A stretch of DNA of 64,000 nucleotides from Bradyrhizobium embrapense (GTDB lineage Bacteria; Pseudomonadota; Alphaproteobacteria; Rhizobiales; Xanthobacteraceae), in contig NZ_LFIP02000004.1 in NCBI RefSeq assembly GCF_001189235.2, positions 62,001 through 126,000 of the forward strand, read 5' to 3'. Below the pieces are notes generated by a model. That model worked only from the letters and a program-made list of their open reading frames with translations, was not told the origin of the DNA and ran no database searches. This document shows, piece after piece, positions 8,107 to 16,468 of the stretch. Position 1 is the stretch's first letter; each line of letters begins with the position of its first letter. The position numbers and the translations under genes are program-made.

Positions 8107-9029
8107 GACGCCGCCCTCTGCACGGGAATTGCGCGCAGGTGATCGAAGCCGGCCGGAAACGGCGTCATCTCGCCACCCGCTTCGTCGGGTGCAATCCATA
8201 CCGCCTGTCTGCCCTGCCAGCGCCCGGCCAGGACGTCTTCGGCGAAGCGTGCGAGCAGGTCGGCGGTCAGTGCGGCTTTTTCGAGTGTGAAGGCGTGATA
8301 GGCATTGGGGACGATGACCAGTGAGCTGTCGGCAATGTGAGTGCGCAGGGTTTCGTGCAGCGAACGTGGGGTGAGGAAGTCAAATTCACCATTGAGGATC
8401 ATCGTCGGCGTCTTGATTGACGCCAGTTGTGGCGTAAGAGGCTCAAAATCAAGGAAGGATTCCATCAAGTTCTGCACGGCATAGACATCGTTGATCAACC
8501 AGCCCTGTCGCTTCACTGCGTCGAGATTGCCGAGCAGTGGCTTGAGCCACGCGTCTGAGAGATTCATCGGAAGCAGCAGGTCCTGCAGATAGCTGGTTCC
8601 GCCCAGGATCAGTCCGGTGCGCAGCGCATTGCCTAGCAAAAGGAGCTGCGGCGACATTTCTGCAAAGGCGCTCATGGGCACCAGCCCCGACAGCCTGTCG
8701 CTGCGCAGGATCGCGTAGCGCAGCGCGATCAGTGCACCGAAACTGATGCCGCCGAGGAATATTGGACCGGAGCCAAGTGCTTCAATCAGGTGCTCAAGTG
8801 CCTCAACCTGATCGTGCTGGCTGATGAACAGTTCCGGCTTTGTCGAGGCGCCTTGGCCAAGCAGATCGAAAGTCGCGACGCGGAATCCCTTGCCGATCAG
8901 CGCGTCCCGATAGGCCGCCCAAAGCTCTGAATACTGGGTAAGCCCGTTAACTAGCACATAGGCCGGCGCGTCCGTCGGGCCGTCCAGTTCGTAACGGATG
9001 CGGTGCGAGCCATGCGACAGGAACGGCAT
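8103..9029 (-). CDS. Alpha/beta-hydrolase
   Basis: 308 residues, a single alpha/beta-hydrolase fold without a signal peptide. Catalytic triad candidates: Ser in GGISFGA, Asp in NGEFDFLTP, and His in NAYHAFTLE. The substrate is unknown; esterase, thioesterase or depolymerase activity is possible. A TTG 33 bases upstream could extend it. The ATG at 9029 is preferred because a class II FixK promoter from the palindrome at 9089-9102 would start transcription near 9054, inside the longer reading. It is translationally coupled to the unknown 201-residue protein downstream. Confidence 0.85.
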   Translation of the reverse strand: MPFLSHGSHRIRYELDGPTDAPAYVLVNGLTQYSELWAAYRDALIGKGFRVATFDLLGQGASTKPELFISQHDQVEALEHLIEALGSGPIFLGGISFGALIALRYAILRSDRLSGLVPMSAFAEMSPQLLLLGNALRTGLILGGTSYLQDLLLPMNLSDAWLKPLLGNLDAVKRQGWLINDVYAVQNLMESFLDFEPLTPQLASIKTPTMILNGEFDFLTPRSLHETLRTHIADSSLVIVPNAYHAFTLEKAALTADLLARFAEDVLAGRWQGRQAVWIAPDEAGGEMTPFPAGFDHLRAIPVQRAAS

Positions 9030-9088
9030 TCGCTTCACTTGCCCGATGCTTTCTATCGCCAAACTGGGATGGCCGCATGATCACTCCC

Positions 9089-9102
9089 TTGACCTAGGTC
9101 AA
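9089..9102. promoter_or_regulatory. FixK/FNR-type operator between divergent hydrolase genes
   Basis: TTGACCTAGGTCAA is a perfect palindrome matching the FixK/FNR consensus. Its centre (9095.5) is 64.5 bases from the plus-strand ATG at 9160 and 66.5 from the minus-strand ATG at 9029, so it can serve both. On the plus strand TTAAAAT at 9134-9140 is a possible -10. Confidence 0.82.
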
Positions 9103-9159
9103 TGTCGGTCGCGCACATCCGGCAGAAATCTCGTTAAAATCTGGTCAGGGAGGCTTTCC

Positions 9160-11646
9160 ATGAAGCGTCTTTTCATTGGATTGTTGTTGCTCGCCGTAAG
9201 CGCCTCGGTCGCGACCGCCCAGCCATTTACGCGCCGCTCGTCGCAAGTCCAGCATGACGGCCTAAAGCAATATTACGAGATTGCCAACTTCAAGCTCGGC
9301 GGCAAGTATGACCTGGCCAATCCTGCCAAGTGGGAGAATGGTGGTGAGGGGGGCGTCACCCTTGAATCACTGGGCGGAGGAAAGCTGCGTACCGCTTACA
9401 TCGCGATCGGTACGCCACGGCGCAACGCTGCTGGCGAGATCACCAACGCGGTAGTTATCAATTCCTATTACTCCGGCGATTCCACCGATATGTACGAGCA
9501 GTGGGTCAAGGGTGCCGCGCTTTCGGGCGGCGTCCCGATCATCGGACCGGGCCGTCCGATCGATACCGATCGCTATTACGTCGTCATGGTCGATCCGCTC
9601 GGCACCTGGGGTGCGAGCAAGCCCTCGGATGGTCTTGGGATCAAATTCCCGCAGTACACTTATTTCGATATGGTGCAGGCAAACTACCGAATGCTTCGCG
9701 ATCATCTGAAGATCGCAAGGGTCGCGCTCGCCGCTGGTGTCTCGATGGGTGGCACGCAGACTTACGTCTGGGGCGTCATGCATCCGGAATATGTCAGCGC
9801 GCTGATGCCGATCGGCGGCACCACGCAGTCGGACGCCGGCGATCCCGTCGGAAATTGGACGTTCCAGTTGATGACAGCGGCGATCCAGTCCGATCCGGTC
9901 TGGCAGCAGACCAAGGGGGACTACTACAACCTGCCCAAAGAGAAGCACCCGCTGATGGGTATGGCGTTCGGCTGGTCGGTACTCGGCTTGACCGGCTATG
10001 ATTTGTCGTACCGGACCACGCAGTCGTTCACCGCGGTGCAGCCCGAAATCTTCTATTGGGATCCGCCGAACGAGAAGGCCGGACTCAGCGTGATCAATCG
10101 ATCGAAGCTGTATGATGCCGTTGATCTGGTATGGCGCAATCGGGTTGGCGAGCTCCACAACATTAATAATGATCTCGGCCGCATCCAGTCGCGCACGCTG
10201 GTCATGCACATCAAGAACGACCTGTGGCTCAACTTCAAGCTCGCCGAGAAGGCGGTCGAAAACATCCCGGGCGCTGATCTGATTGCCGAGGAGAGCCCGG
10301 TCGCCCACTACGGCGTATTTTCTATCATCAATGGCCACAAGAACGATCCGAAATTTGTGTCGTTCATGGATGATGTTGCCAGCCTCGATAAGGCGCAGCA
10401 ATTTGTCGACAAGAACTTCCGTACGCCGGGCGTGGCATCCGACATCGATCCAAAGAAATCCTTCTGGAAGGACTACGTCACCTATCCCTATCCCGTAAAA
10501 TACGCCAACGCCAAGGACGCCAAGGGCACCACCTGGCAGATCGGCTACATGGATGAATACTACGGCACCGACAAGGATCCGAAGGTCCTGGTCATCATCC
10601 ACGGAAAGGGAGCATTCGCCGGCCACTACGGCAATATCATGCAGTATGCGCTGCGCAGCGGGCTGCGGGTGATCGCACCCGATCTGCCGCACTATGGCAT
10701 GTCAGGTCCCGGAAACCTCGACAAGAGCCCGGCGCGGACCATGCAGGACATGCGGGAAGTGGTCTACGACCTCGTCGTCGACCAGCTCAAGGTCAAGCAG
10801 GCGACCTACCTTGGGCATTCCCTGGGTGGCCAACTGATCCTGGGCTATGCGTTGACATATCCCGGAGCCGTCAGGAGCCTGGTGCTCGAAGCGCCTGCGG
10901 GCCTTGAGGAATATCCGCGCGAAGTCACGATTGCGCCGGGCAAGACCGCAAAGCTGTTCGACGCCTCGCTTGCGGGCAATTTCGAGAAATGGAAGGAAGT
11001 GTGGGGACCGACGCAGATACTGGCGAACGAAATCGCTCGTCCGGAGCAGAATGTTCGCGACTTCTTCTATTTCAAGAAACGCGATCCGGTCACCGGCGTG
11101 GTTGGCCGCAGCAAGAGTGGCTACTTCATGAACGACAGCGAGTATGCACGGTTCCATACCGAGCAGCGCGTCGGCCTGACCAAGGCGAATCCGAAAGAGC
11201 TCGAGCAATGGGCCAATGTGTACATCCTCGACATCTACGGCATGGTTTCCGAGCTGCAGCAGGATGATCCGAAGAACCTTTATCGGCGGCTGACCGATAT
11301 CAAGGCCCCGATCTTTCTAGCCTTCGGCGACAAGGAACCTTTCATTCCTGGGACCCCCTTCAATGGGTTGAAGGACCTGGGTCGTGACATCATCACGCCG
11401 TTCATGACGCGGATGACGCGCGCCAACAATCGCCCACTCCTGAAGATCTATCCGGATACGGGGCATTTCATCCATACCGACAACCCGGTGGAGTTTCCCG
11501 CCGACGTCACTGATTTCGTGCTCACGGGCAATCTCGACACCAGTTCACCGATCGAGACAGACCGCCTCATCAACGGTGTGGTTTCGGCGATGGCTGTGGC
11601 ACCAACGCCGGATGGACCGAATCCGACCGCCGGGTTGAACAAGTAG
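9160..11646 (+). CDS. Secreted protein with two fused alpha/beta-hydrolase domains
   Basis: 828 residues. Residues 1-20 are a signal peptide ending ATA-QP, so the protein is exported. The first domain (about 60-430) resembles MetX/homoserine-acetyltransferase-like hydrolases, with the elbow GVSMGG (Ser195). The second (about 490-800) resembles epoxide-hydrolase/lipase-like hydrolases, with GHSLGG (Ser554), Asp in FGDKEPF and His in DTGHFIH. Two complete hydrolase domains in one exported chain are unusual. The ATG at 9160 follows AGGGAGG; a longer frame from 8998 runs through the operator and is rejected. The gene is followed after 42 bases by another hydrolase. Function is probably ester or polyester cleavage in the periplasm (inference). 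Confidence 0.86.
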   Translation: MKRLFIGLLLLAVSASVATAQPFTRRSSQVQHDGLKQYYEIANFKLGGKYDLANPAKWENGGEGGVTLESLGGGKLRTAYIAIGTPRRNAAGEITNAVVINSYYSGDSTDMYEQWVKGAALSGGVPIIGPGRPIDTDRYYVVMVDPLGTWGASKPSDGLGIKFPQYTYFDMVQANYRMLRDHLKIARVALAAGVSMGGTQTYVWGVMHPEYVSALMPIGGTTQSDAGDPVGNWTFQLMTAAIQSDPVWQQTKGDYYNLPKEKHPLMGMAFGWSVLGLTGYDLSYRTTQSFTAVQPEIFYWDPPNEKAGLSVINRSKLYDAVDLVWRNRVGELHNINNDLGRIQSRTLVMHIKNDLWLNFKLAEKAVENIPGADLIAEESPVAHYGVFSIINGHKNDPKFVSFMDDVASLDKAQQFVDKNFRTPGVASDIDPKKSFWKDYVTYPYPVKYANAKDAKGTTWQIGYMDEYYGTDKDPKVLVIIHGKGAFAGHYGNIMQYALRSGLRVIAPDLPHYGMSGPGNLDKSPARTMQDMREVVYDLVVDQLKVKQATYLGHSLGGQLILGYALTYPGAVRSLVLEAPAGLEEYPREVTIAPGKTAKLFDASLAGNFEKWKEVWGPTQILANEIARPEQNVRDFFYFKKRDPVTGVVGRSKSGYFMNDSEYARFHTEQRVGLTKANPKELEQWANVYILDIYGMVSELQQDDPKNLYRRLTDIKAPIFLAFGDKEPFIPGTPFNGLKDLGRDIITPFMTRMTRANNRPLLKIYPDTGHFIHTDNPVEFPADVTDFVLTGNLDTSSPIETDRLINGVVSAMAVAPTPDGPNPTAGLNK

Positions 11647-11688
11647 ATCTGAAGCTGTGTCGCGAATTGAGAGAACAAGTCCGTAGCG

Positions 11689-12561
11689 ATGCCCAAAGTC
11701 CGTGCCGGAGATGTCAGCCTTGGCTGGCGGGAGTGGGGCGAGGGCGACACCACCGTCGTCTTTATCCATGGCAATCTCGCCAGCAAGGACTGGATCGAGC
11801 TCGCTGCTCCCTTGTTCCCGACCGGCCTTCGGGTCGTCGGGATCGATTGGCGTGGTTGTGGCGACAGCGATCGCCCAGCCGCGTCGCTCGGCTACGCCAA
11901 CTACTCAATGCAGCAACACGCGCTCGACATGCTGGCCGCGCTCGATGCGCTGCAGATCCCGTTCTGTCATCTGGCAACACACTCCACCGGCGGCATCATC
12001 GCGACGCGCATGCTGCTGATGCAGCCAGAGCGGTTCGGGCGAGTGCTTGCGCTCGATCCTGTGACGCCCCTCGGGTTGGCTTTCAACGCAGAGCAGATCG
12101 ACCTTTTTCGTGCGATGATGGCGAGCCGTGAGTTGACGCGCGCGGTGATGGCAACGGCTGCATCATCTTTGTTCCTTCCAGATAGCATGGTGCCGAATGG
12201 TGTGCCCAAGTTCCGCGACGGACTGGGGGCAATCCAATTCCTGTTCGAGCGAATCCTGGATCAGACGGCTGGCGTCTCTGAAGGAGTCTGGATTGGCACC
12301 CCAGTCAATCTCACGCGCGAACGGGAGAGCCGCGAGCTCGAGCGGCGGATGTCCGAAATCAGGCACTCCCATCTCGTTGTCTGGGGAGAGCGAGATGGCT
12401 GGATTGCGCTAGCCGACCTTCAGAAGATGACCGCGGCGATGCCTGACTGCCGGCTTGCCGTAGTGCCGGGCGTCGGCCACTCAATGAATCTGGAAATGCC
12501 TCCGCTCTACGCCGGCTATTTTGGCGCCTGCTTTAGCGGAATAAGCGAGCGGAACAGCTGA
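11689..12561 (+). CDS. Alpha/beta-hydrolase
   Basis: 290 residues, cytoplasmic, a standard alpha/beta-hydrolase. It shows the oxyanion HGN segment (FIHGNLAS), the nucleophile elbow THSTGG, an Asp in WGERDGW and a His in GVGHSMN. It lies 42 bases after the double-hydrolase gene and probably shares its FixK-controlled transcript. It could act on products released by the exported enzyme, but the substrate is unknown. Confidence 0.85.
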   Translation: MPKVRAGDVSLGWREWGEGDTTVVFIHGNLASKDWIELAAPLFPTGLRVVGIDWRGCGDSDRPAASLGYANYSMQQHALDMLAALDALQIPFCHLATHSTGGIIATRMLLMQPERFGRVLALDPVTPLGLAFNAEQIDLFRAMMASRELTRAVMATAASSLFLPDSMVPNGVPKFRDGLGAIQFLFERILDQTAGVSEGVWIGTPVNLTRERESRELERRMSEIRHSHLVVWGERDGWIALADLQKMTAAMPDCRLAVVPGVGHSMNLEMPPLYAGYFGACFSGISERNS

Positions 12562-12633
12562 GGGCCGTCCGTAAAGTCGGGGATTTATAGATCTGCGAAG
12601 CGACAACAGCCGAACGGGAAAGGCGCACGACGG

Positions 12634-13731
12634 ATGCATCTACGGGTCCGAACTGTCGCTTCCTTTCAAGTTGCAATTGCCTTGCTGGCGGTCTCGACCT
12701 GCTGCTCTTGCTCGATCCGGCCCCTGCAAGGGGTTCTGGTGCCAAGCGACGAGATGGTCGAAGCCGCCACGCAAGTACCCATCCTTGTCGGAACGACGCG
12801 GGCTCGATCTAGCGGCGACGCTGGTGAGATGTTTAGCCGAGAGGCGTCGAACGAGCTGGCGTTTGGCCAAGTCACGATTTCCATTCCATCAGATGGTTCT
12901 CGTACGGTCGGTGAAATACAGTGGCCGATATCCCCTCCAGGCGACCCACGCAAAGACTTCGTGACGACGTCGGCGGACTATCTGGATCGCGCCGCGTTCG
13001 AAAAAGCCGTCACTACCGTGGCCAGGTCAAAGCATCGCAGCAAGGCAATGATCTTCATTCATGGATTCAACAATCGCTTCGATGACGCGGTGTACCGCTA
13101 CGCCCAGTTCGTCCAGGACGGCGGGCTTCCAGTTATTCCAGTTCTTTTTTCGTGGCCGTCGCAGGGAGCGGCAAACCTTGGTTCATATGAGCACGACCGC
13201 AAGGTCGCGATGCAATCGGGCGTGTCGTTGGCCCTGCTGTTGGATGTCGTGACCTTGAATCTCAGCGTCAACGAGATCACCCTTGTGTGCCACTCCATGG
13301 GCTGCCTGGTGACTCTTGATGCACTCCGCGTGAAAGCACCGCGCAGGGGAACGATGTCGAAGCTGAAGAACGTAGCGATGGTCGCGCCCGACGTTGCATT
13401 TGACGAGTTCATCAACGTTGTCGAAGGAATGGGCTCCCGGCGCCCCCGCATCGGCTTGTTCTTGTCCCAGGATGATGTCGCCCTAAAAATCCCAAAGTCG
13501 ATTTCGGGAGGGACAAACCGCGTGGGAGACATCAATCCAGAGGAGGAACCATACAGGAGTGCGATTGCGCGCCAGAAAATCCTGGTGTTCGATCTGACGC
13601 ATCTGGGAGGAGACGACTCCCATTCGAGAGCGTTCGACGCAATAAACACCGTCATGGGCATGTTGGAGCGCAGACTTGCGCAAGGACAGCAACTCGGAGA
13701 GGACAAGTCACGAACGGTCTCAGCCAAATGA
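12634..13731 (+). CDS. Secreted DUF900-like alpha/beta-hydrolase
   Basis: 365 residues. The N-terminus has a hydrophobic signal (AIALLAVSTCCSC) with several cysteines, so it is either a lipoprotein or cleaved; the lipobox is not canonical. The body matches the DUF900 group: the FIHGFNNRFDDAVYR segment, FSWPSQG, and the elbow CHSMGC in place of the usual GxSxG. A C-terminal His follows in THLGGDDSH. Members of this group are found near envelope and virulence-like genes, but their substrates are not established. It stands alone after the FixK-type cluster, with 72 bases separating it from the previous gene. Confidence 0.8.
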   Translation: MHLRVRTVASFQVAIALLAVSTCCSCSIRPLQGVLVPSDEMVEAATQVPILVGTTRARSSGDAGEMFSREASNELAFGQVTISIPSDGSRTVGEIQWPISPPGDPRKDFVTTSADYLDRAAFEKAVTTVARSKHRSKAMIFIHGFNNRFDDAVYRYAQFVQDGGLPVIPVLFSWPSQGAANLGSYEHDRKVAMQSGVSLALLLDVVTLNLSVNEITLVCHSMGCLVTLDALRVKAPRRGTMSKLKNVAMVAPDVAFDEFINVVEGMGSRRPRIGLFLSQDDVALKIPKSISGGTNRVGDINPEEEPYRSAIARQKILVFDLTHLGGDDSHSRAFDAINTVMGMLERRLAQGQQLGEDKSRTVSAK

Positions 13732-13938
13732 GACGTTCGACGAGCCTTAGCGCCCCCTCATGTTAAGGGGGGGTGAAGGTGTGCTCTTGTACACGGCGGT
13801 GGCGGCATTATCTCGCACGATCGCCGGTATTCAAACGGCGGGCTCGAAGCGATCAGAGACGGCGTCACATGCTAGGCGAAAGGGTGTGCTTCCGCCGCAT
13901 TGCCGCACTCGGCCTTGGGCTTGCGAAAGGGCAATTCG

Positions 13939-14457
13939 ATGAGCGATGACGACAAGCGTTCCAAAGCGGAAGCCGAACTTGAACGCGAAATCCGCCAAGG
14001 GCGAAAGTTCACGGCGAAGGAAGCCATCGGGCGGATGCTTGGTCCGGGCGCGATGAAAGGCGGCTCCGCGGTTTCCAGAGTGCAGGCGGCCGAGATAGAG
14101 ATCGATACATGGTTGCGAAGCAATCTTATCGATTCGACGGGAGCATTGCAGGCACTCCTACCGCGCCAACTCAAAGGAAGCGTGCTGCTGCTTAACAACC
14201 TAGATCAGCCGCTCCGCGCCTTGGCCGACTATTGCCAGCGGGTTCTAGCCTCAGATGATCGCCTTGAAGAACTTGTCCGCCAAGCCGACGTCGAATGGGG
14301 ACGACGTATGGGAGAGCGGCCTTATTTCAACAGGGAGGGGTCTCCGCCGCACCCAGACGATCCCTATACCAACGATTCCGTTCGCACCGCGCTAGACGGG
14401 ATTGTAAGGCGAATTTCCGAGGTGACGGGCGGGCAAGCCTCTTCGACGAAACCCTGA
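13939..14457 (+). CDS. Hypothetical protein, soluble and charged
   Basis: 172 residues, acidic and basic residues mixed, no signal peptide or membrane segment. The N-terminal SDDDKRSKAEAELEREIRQG looks helical. No family recognised. The start was set at the ATG preceded by GAAAGG at 13925-13930; a frame 13 codons longer exists but has no ribosome site. The 207 bases before it hold no gene I can support. It stands alone in the accessory region. Confidence 0.6.
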   Translation: MSDDDKRSKAEAELEREIRQGRKFTAKEAIGRMLGPGAMKGGSAVSRVQAAEIEIDTWLRSNLIDSTGALQALLPRQLKGSVLLLNNLDQPLRALADYCQRVLASDDRLEELVRQADVEWGRRMGERPYFNREGSPPHPDDPYTNDSVRTALDGIVRRISEVTGGQASSTKP

Positions 14458-14533
14458 GCACACAGCAGTTTTGCATCAAGGCGTGGGCCGTGTGCTCGTG
14501 GTTAGCTAAGCCAGTGATGTGCATCGGCGTGCG

Positions 14534-14869
14534 CTAGCTGCCACGCGTGGACATCAATTCACAGGCGGTTTCTGGGCGCCTTGGACGCTTGATTGTGGTG
14601 TGACCCGACTTCGAGATCTTCAAAACGACGCGGTTTGCCGAGTAGCGCGCACCGGAAAACGCAAGCCGTTTCCGCAACCTAAACGTCTCTCGCCCATCGA
14701 GGAAATGCACATATGCGTGCGGGTCGTGTGGATAGAATCCGACGGTGAACCGGGTGTCGTCGGAGCAATGATAACTTTGGAACGTCGTAGCCTGCGCCGA
14801 CACAAGCAGACCGCAGAAAGACCATCCTGCAACAATCGTCACAACACCAATAGTGCCGCTCCGATTCAT
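14534..14869 (-). CDS. MliC-family lysozyme inhibitor, secreted
   Basis: 111 residues. A signal peptide (GVVTIVAGWSFCGLLVSAQA) is followed by a small beta domain. The SGARYSA motif with a Cys early in the domain (YHCSDDTRF) and a Cys near the end (ETACEL) fits MliC/PliC-type inhibitors of c-type lysozyme, where SGxxY inserts into the lysozyme active site. The family protects peptidoglycan against host or predator lysozymes. It is not lipidated as far as I can see, unlike E. coli MliC. The identification rests on the motif and length. Confidence 0.65.
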   Translation of the reverse strand: MNRSGTIGVVTIVAGWSFCGLLVSAQATTFQSYHCSDDTRFTVGFYPHDPHAYVHFLDGRETFRLRKRLAFSGARYSANRVVLKISKSGHTTIKRPRRPETACELMSTRGS

Positions 14870-15029
14870 CTTTGCCCCTCATGGGTTGCATCGAATTTGG
14901 GGACAGAGCTTAAGGCAAAACTGAAGTATGGCTACCGATCTTCACTTCCACCGTGGATTTCGACCGTGGGTTTCTAGCCAATTGTCGTAGAATGTAACGA
15001 AATCAACAGCGTGTGGAGGATGGACGTAC

Positions 15030-15119
15030 TGGCGGAAGGGGTGGGATTCGAACCCACGGTACCCTTGCGGGCACGCCGGTTTTCAAGACCGGTGCCTTAA
15101 ACCACTCGGCCACCCTTCC
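15030..15119 (-). tRNA. tRNA-Ser (anticodon UGA)
   Basis: The complement strand reads GGAAGGG at the 5' end and pairs with CCCTTCC before G-CCA at the 3' end. The anticodon loop CTTGAAA gives UGA, the T arm is GGGTTCGAATCCC, and there is a long variable arm (GCGTGCCCGCAAGGGTACC) as expected for a class II serine tRNA. CCA is encoded. Length about 90 bases. Confidence 0.97.
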
Positions 15120-15192
15120 AAACCAACAGTTTCAAGTGCTTAGCGGCAGACTCAAGAGCACGAACCGCGAAATTGGCACCCGATTTGGGCAG

Positions 15193-15460
15193 CTAACGCG
15201 CCAGCATCGCATGGATCGCCGCCGCCTTGCCGTCGTCGTTCCTAAACAAGTGGACGTAGACGCGCAAGGTGATGTCCGGCCTCACATGCCCAAAGCGCAT
15301 TGAGACAGTAACGTATTACGCTGGCATCGATCAGCTCGGATGCACGGATTGCCGGAGGTTGTGGAACCCGCGTTGGGCTGGGAAGTCGCTCCGGGCCATT
15401 CTTTGCCGTAGCGCTTCTTGATCGGCGTGCGTGTCCGCTGCGAACTGGCCGGCGAATTGC
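15193..15460 (-). pseudogene. Tyrosine-recombinase (phage-type integrase) C-terminal remnant
   Basis: Reading the minus strand, three frames in succession give pieces of an integrase C-terminus. First comes FHNLRQS (box II, usually HxLRH), then SELIDASVI, and finally GHVRPDITLRVYVHLFRNDD with the catalytic-tyrosine motif, ending in AAAIHAMLAR and TAG at 15193-15195. The pieces are joined only by frameshifts and the N-terminal half is missing, so it is inactive. It lies 74 bases from tRNA-Ser, a common integration target. It is on the 5' side of the tRNA, so it need not mark insertion at the tRNA 3' end. Confidence 0.65.
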
Positions 15461-15664
15461 GGCCGGATCGATCGGCTTTCGCGTGAGGGGCATGACCTGA
15501 GCTTACGCGCAACAATGCCGCCAGACTTAAAATGCTCGCTGGCGGCGTTGATCCTGGCCCCCGGGAAGGATGTGCAAAATCCCGACATGTGAGGGGTTGG
15601 CACAAGGCGTGCCAGGGTTCGCCTCGCAAAACGGGTTACTACCGAAGGGGTATGTGGTGTCGTC

Positions 15665-15862
15665 TTATACGAACAGATCCGTCCTGGGTGATGTGTCCCC
15701 ACGGGTCATAAACTTCAGCATCTCGATTGCGAAACGCTCTTCGGATAAGCGCTGCTCGATGAAGTGAGTCTCGACTTCGCTAAGCCTGGTGCGAAGCAAC
15801 CCTCGGTAATGCTCGATGTTTTGCTCATGCACGCGCAACATCGCAATCTTTCGTTCATCCAT
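15665..15862 (-). CDS. Small charged helical protein of Bradyrhizobium type
   Basis: 65 residues: MDERKIAMLRVHEQN, then a helical stretch with ETHFIEQRLSEERFAIE. The pattern resembles short conserved proteins I associate with Bradyrhizobium genomes (inference from memory). AGGGGG lies just upstream of the ATG (complement of 15860-15862). No domain or function known. Confidence 0.5.
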   Translation of the reverse strand: MDERKIAMLRVHEQNIEHYRGLLRTRLSEVETHFIEQRLSEERFAIEMLKFMTRGDTSPRTDLFV

Positions 15863-16188
15863 TTACGCCCCCTGTGTCTCGGAGGCGCTTTCGCGCCGGT
15901 TACCGTCATCACTCTACAAGCAAGAATCGACGCCACGATGACTGTCGGTTCGCAGCGACCGTCAAATTCGGAGTATGTGCACATCGGGGATTTCTCACGA
16001 AACTGCGATGCCGCCGACGGTGGGTTCGGTCGGGCGTAGCGGGCGCGCGACCAATTGATTTCCAGCAGCGGCTTTTGAACGCCGCCGCCAGCTGAGGTAG
16101 CTTTCACCCGGGCAGTATTTTTCCAGGTATCGGTTCCTCCTGGAAGCGCTCTATTCCTCAGCTACGATACGGATGTAGGTGAGGAAAT
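15863..16188. other. Intergenic, no gene seen
   Basis: 326 bases without a supported gene. A small GGCGC-TTTC-GCGCC hairpin is at about 15888-15901. The right end carries the ribosome site (GAGGAA) of the decayed NTF2-like gene. Confidence 0.5.
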
Positions 16189-16441
16189 ATGTCCTTTGAG
16201 CCGATGGCCGCAGCGATCGATTGGCCGGACGCCTATTGATGGCCTTCTGGAAAGAGCGTTTGGACGACTGCGTTCCGTCCGGGCTGAGCGATCTCAAGCC
16301 AGTCCTGAACGGGACGTCGATATCGTTCGTACACCGCGTGGAGCGACGACTGCGAATATGGAATTCGATGCAGAGGGCAAGATTGCTTACATGGAGTGGG
16401 GCGCTTCAGGCGCGCCACAAGGAGATCGCCGATCGATTTGA
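16189..16441 (+). pseudogene. NTF2/SnoaL-like small protein, frameshifted and deleted
   Basis: After GAGGAAAT an ATG opens MSFEPMAAAIDWPDAY and then hits a stop. A second frame continues with FWKERLDDCVPSGLSDLKP and GTSISFVHR, and a third with MEFDAEGKIAYMEWG. Put together these follow the order of a roughly 110-residue NTF2-like protein common in Bradyrhizobium (recognised from memory), with a deletion after the first 16 residues and a frameshift near 16340. The ribosome site is intact, so decay looks recent. Confidence 0.55.
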
Positions 16442-16468
16442 CGATAAGCCGCTTCGAGGAGTTGTTAG

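Noticed and set aside
8998..9159. 54-codon upstream extension of the double hydrolase
   Set aside because: It would include the FixK palindrome and bury the signal peptide; the ATG at 9160 has a strong ribosome site.
15013..15303. Frame of 96 codons containing IRTHGTLAGTP
   Set aside because: It reads through the tRNA-Ser gene; this phrase is a well-known artefact of tRNA antisense translation.
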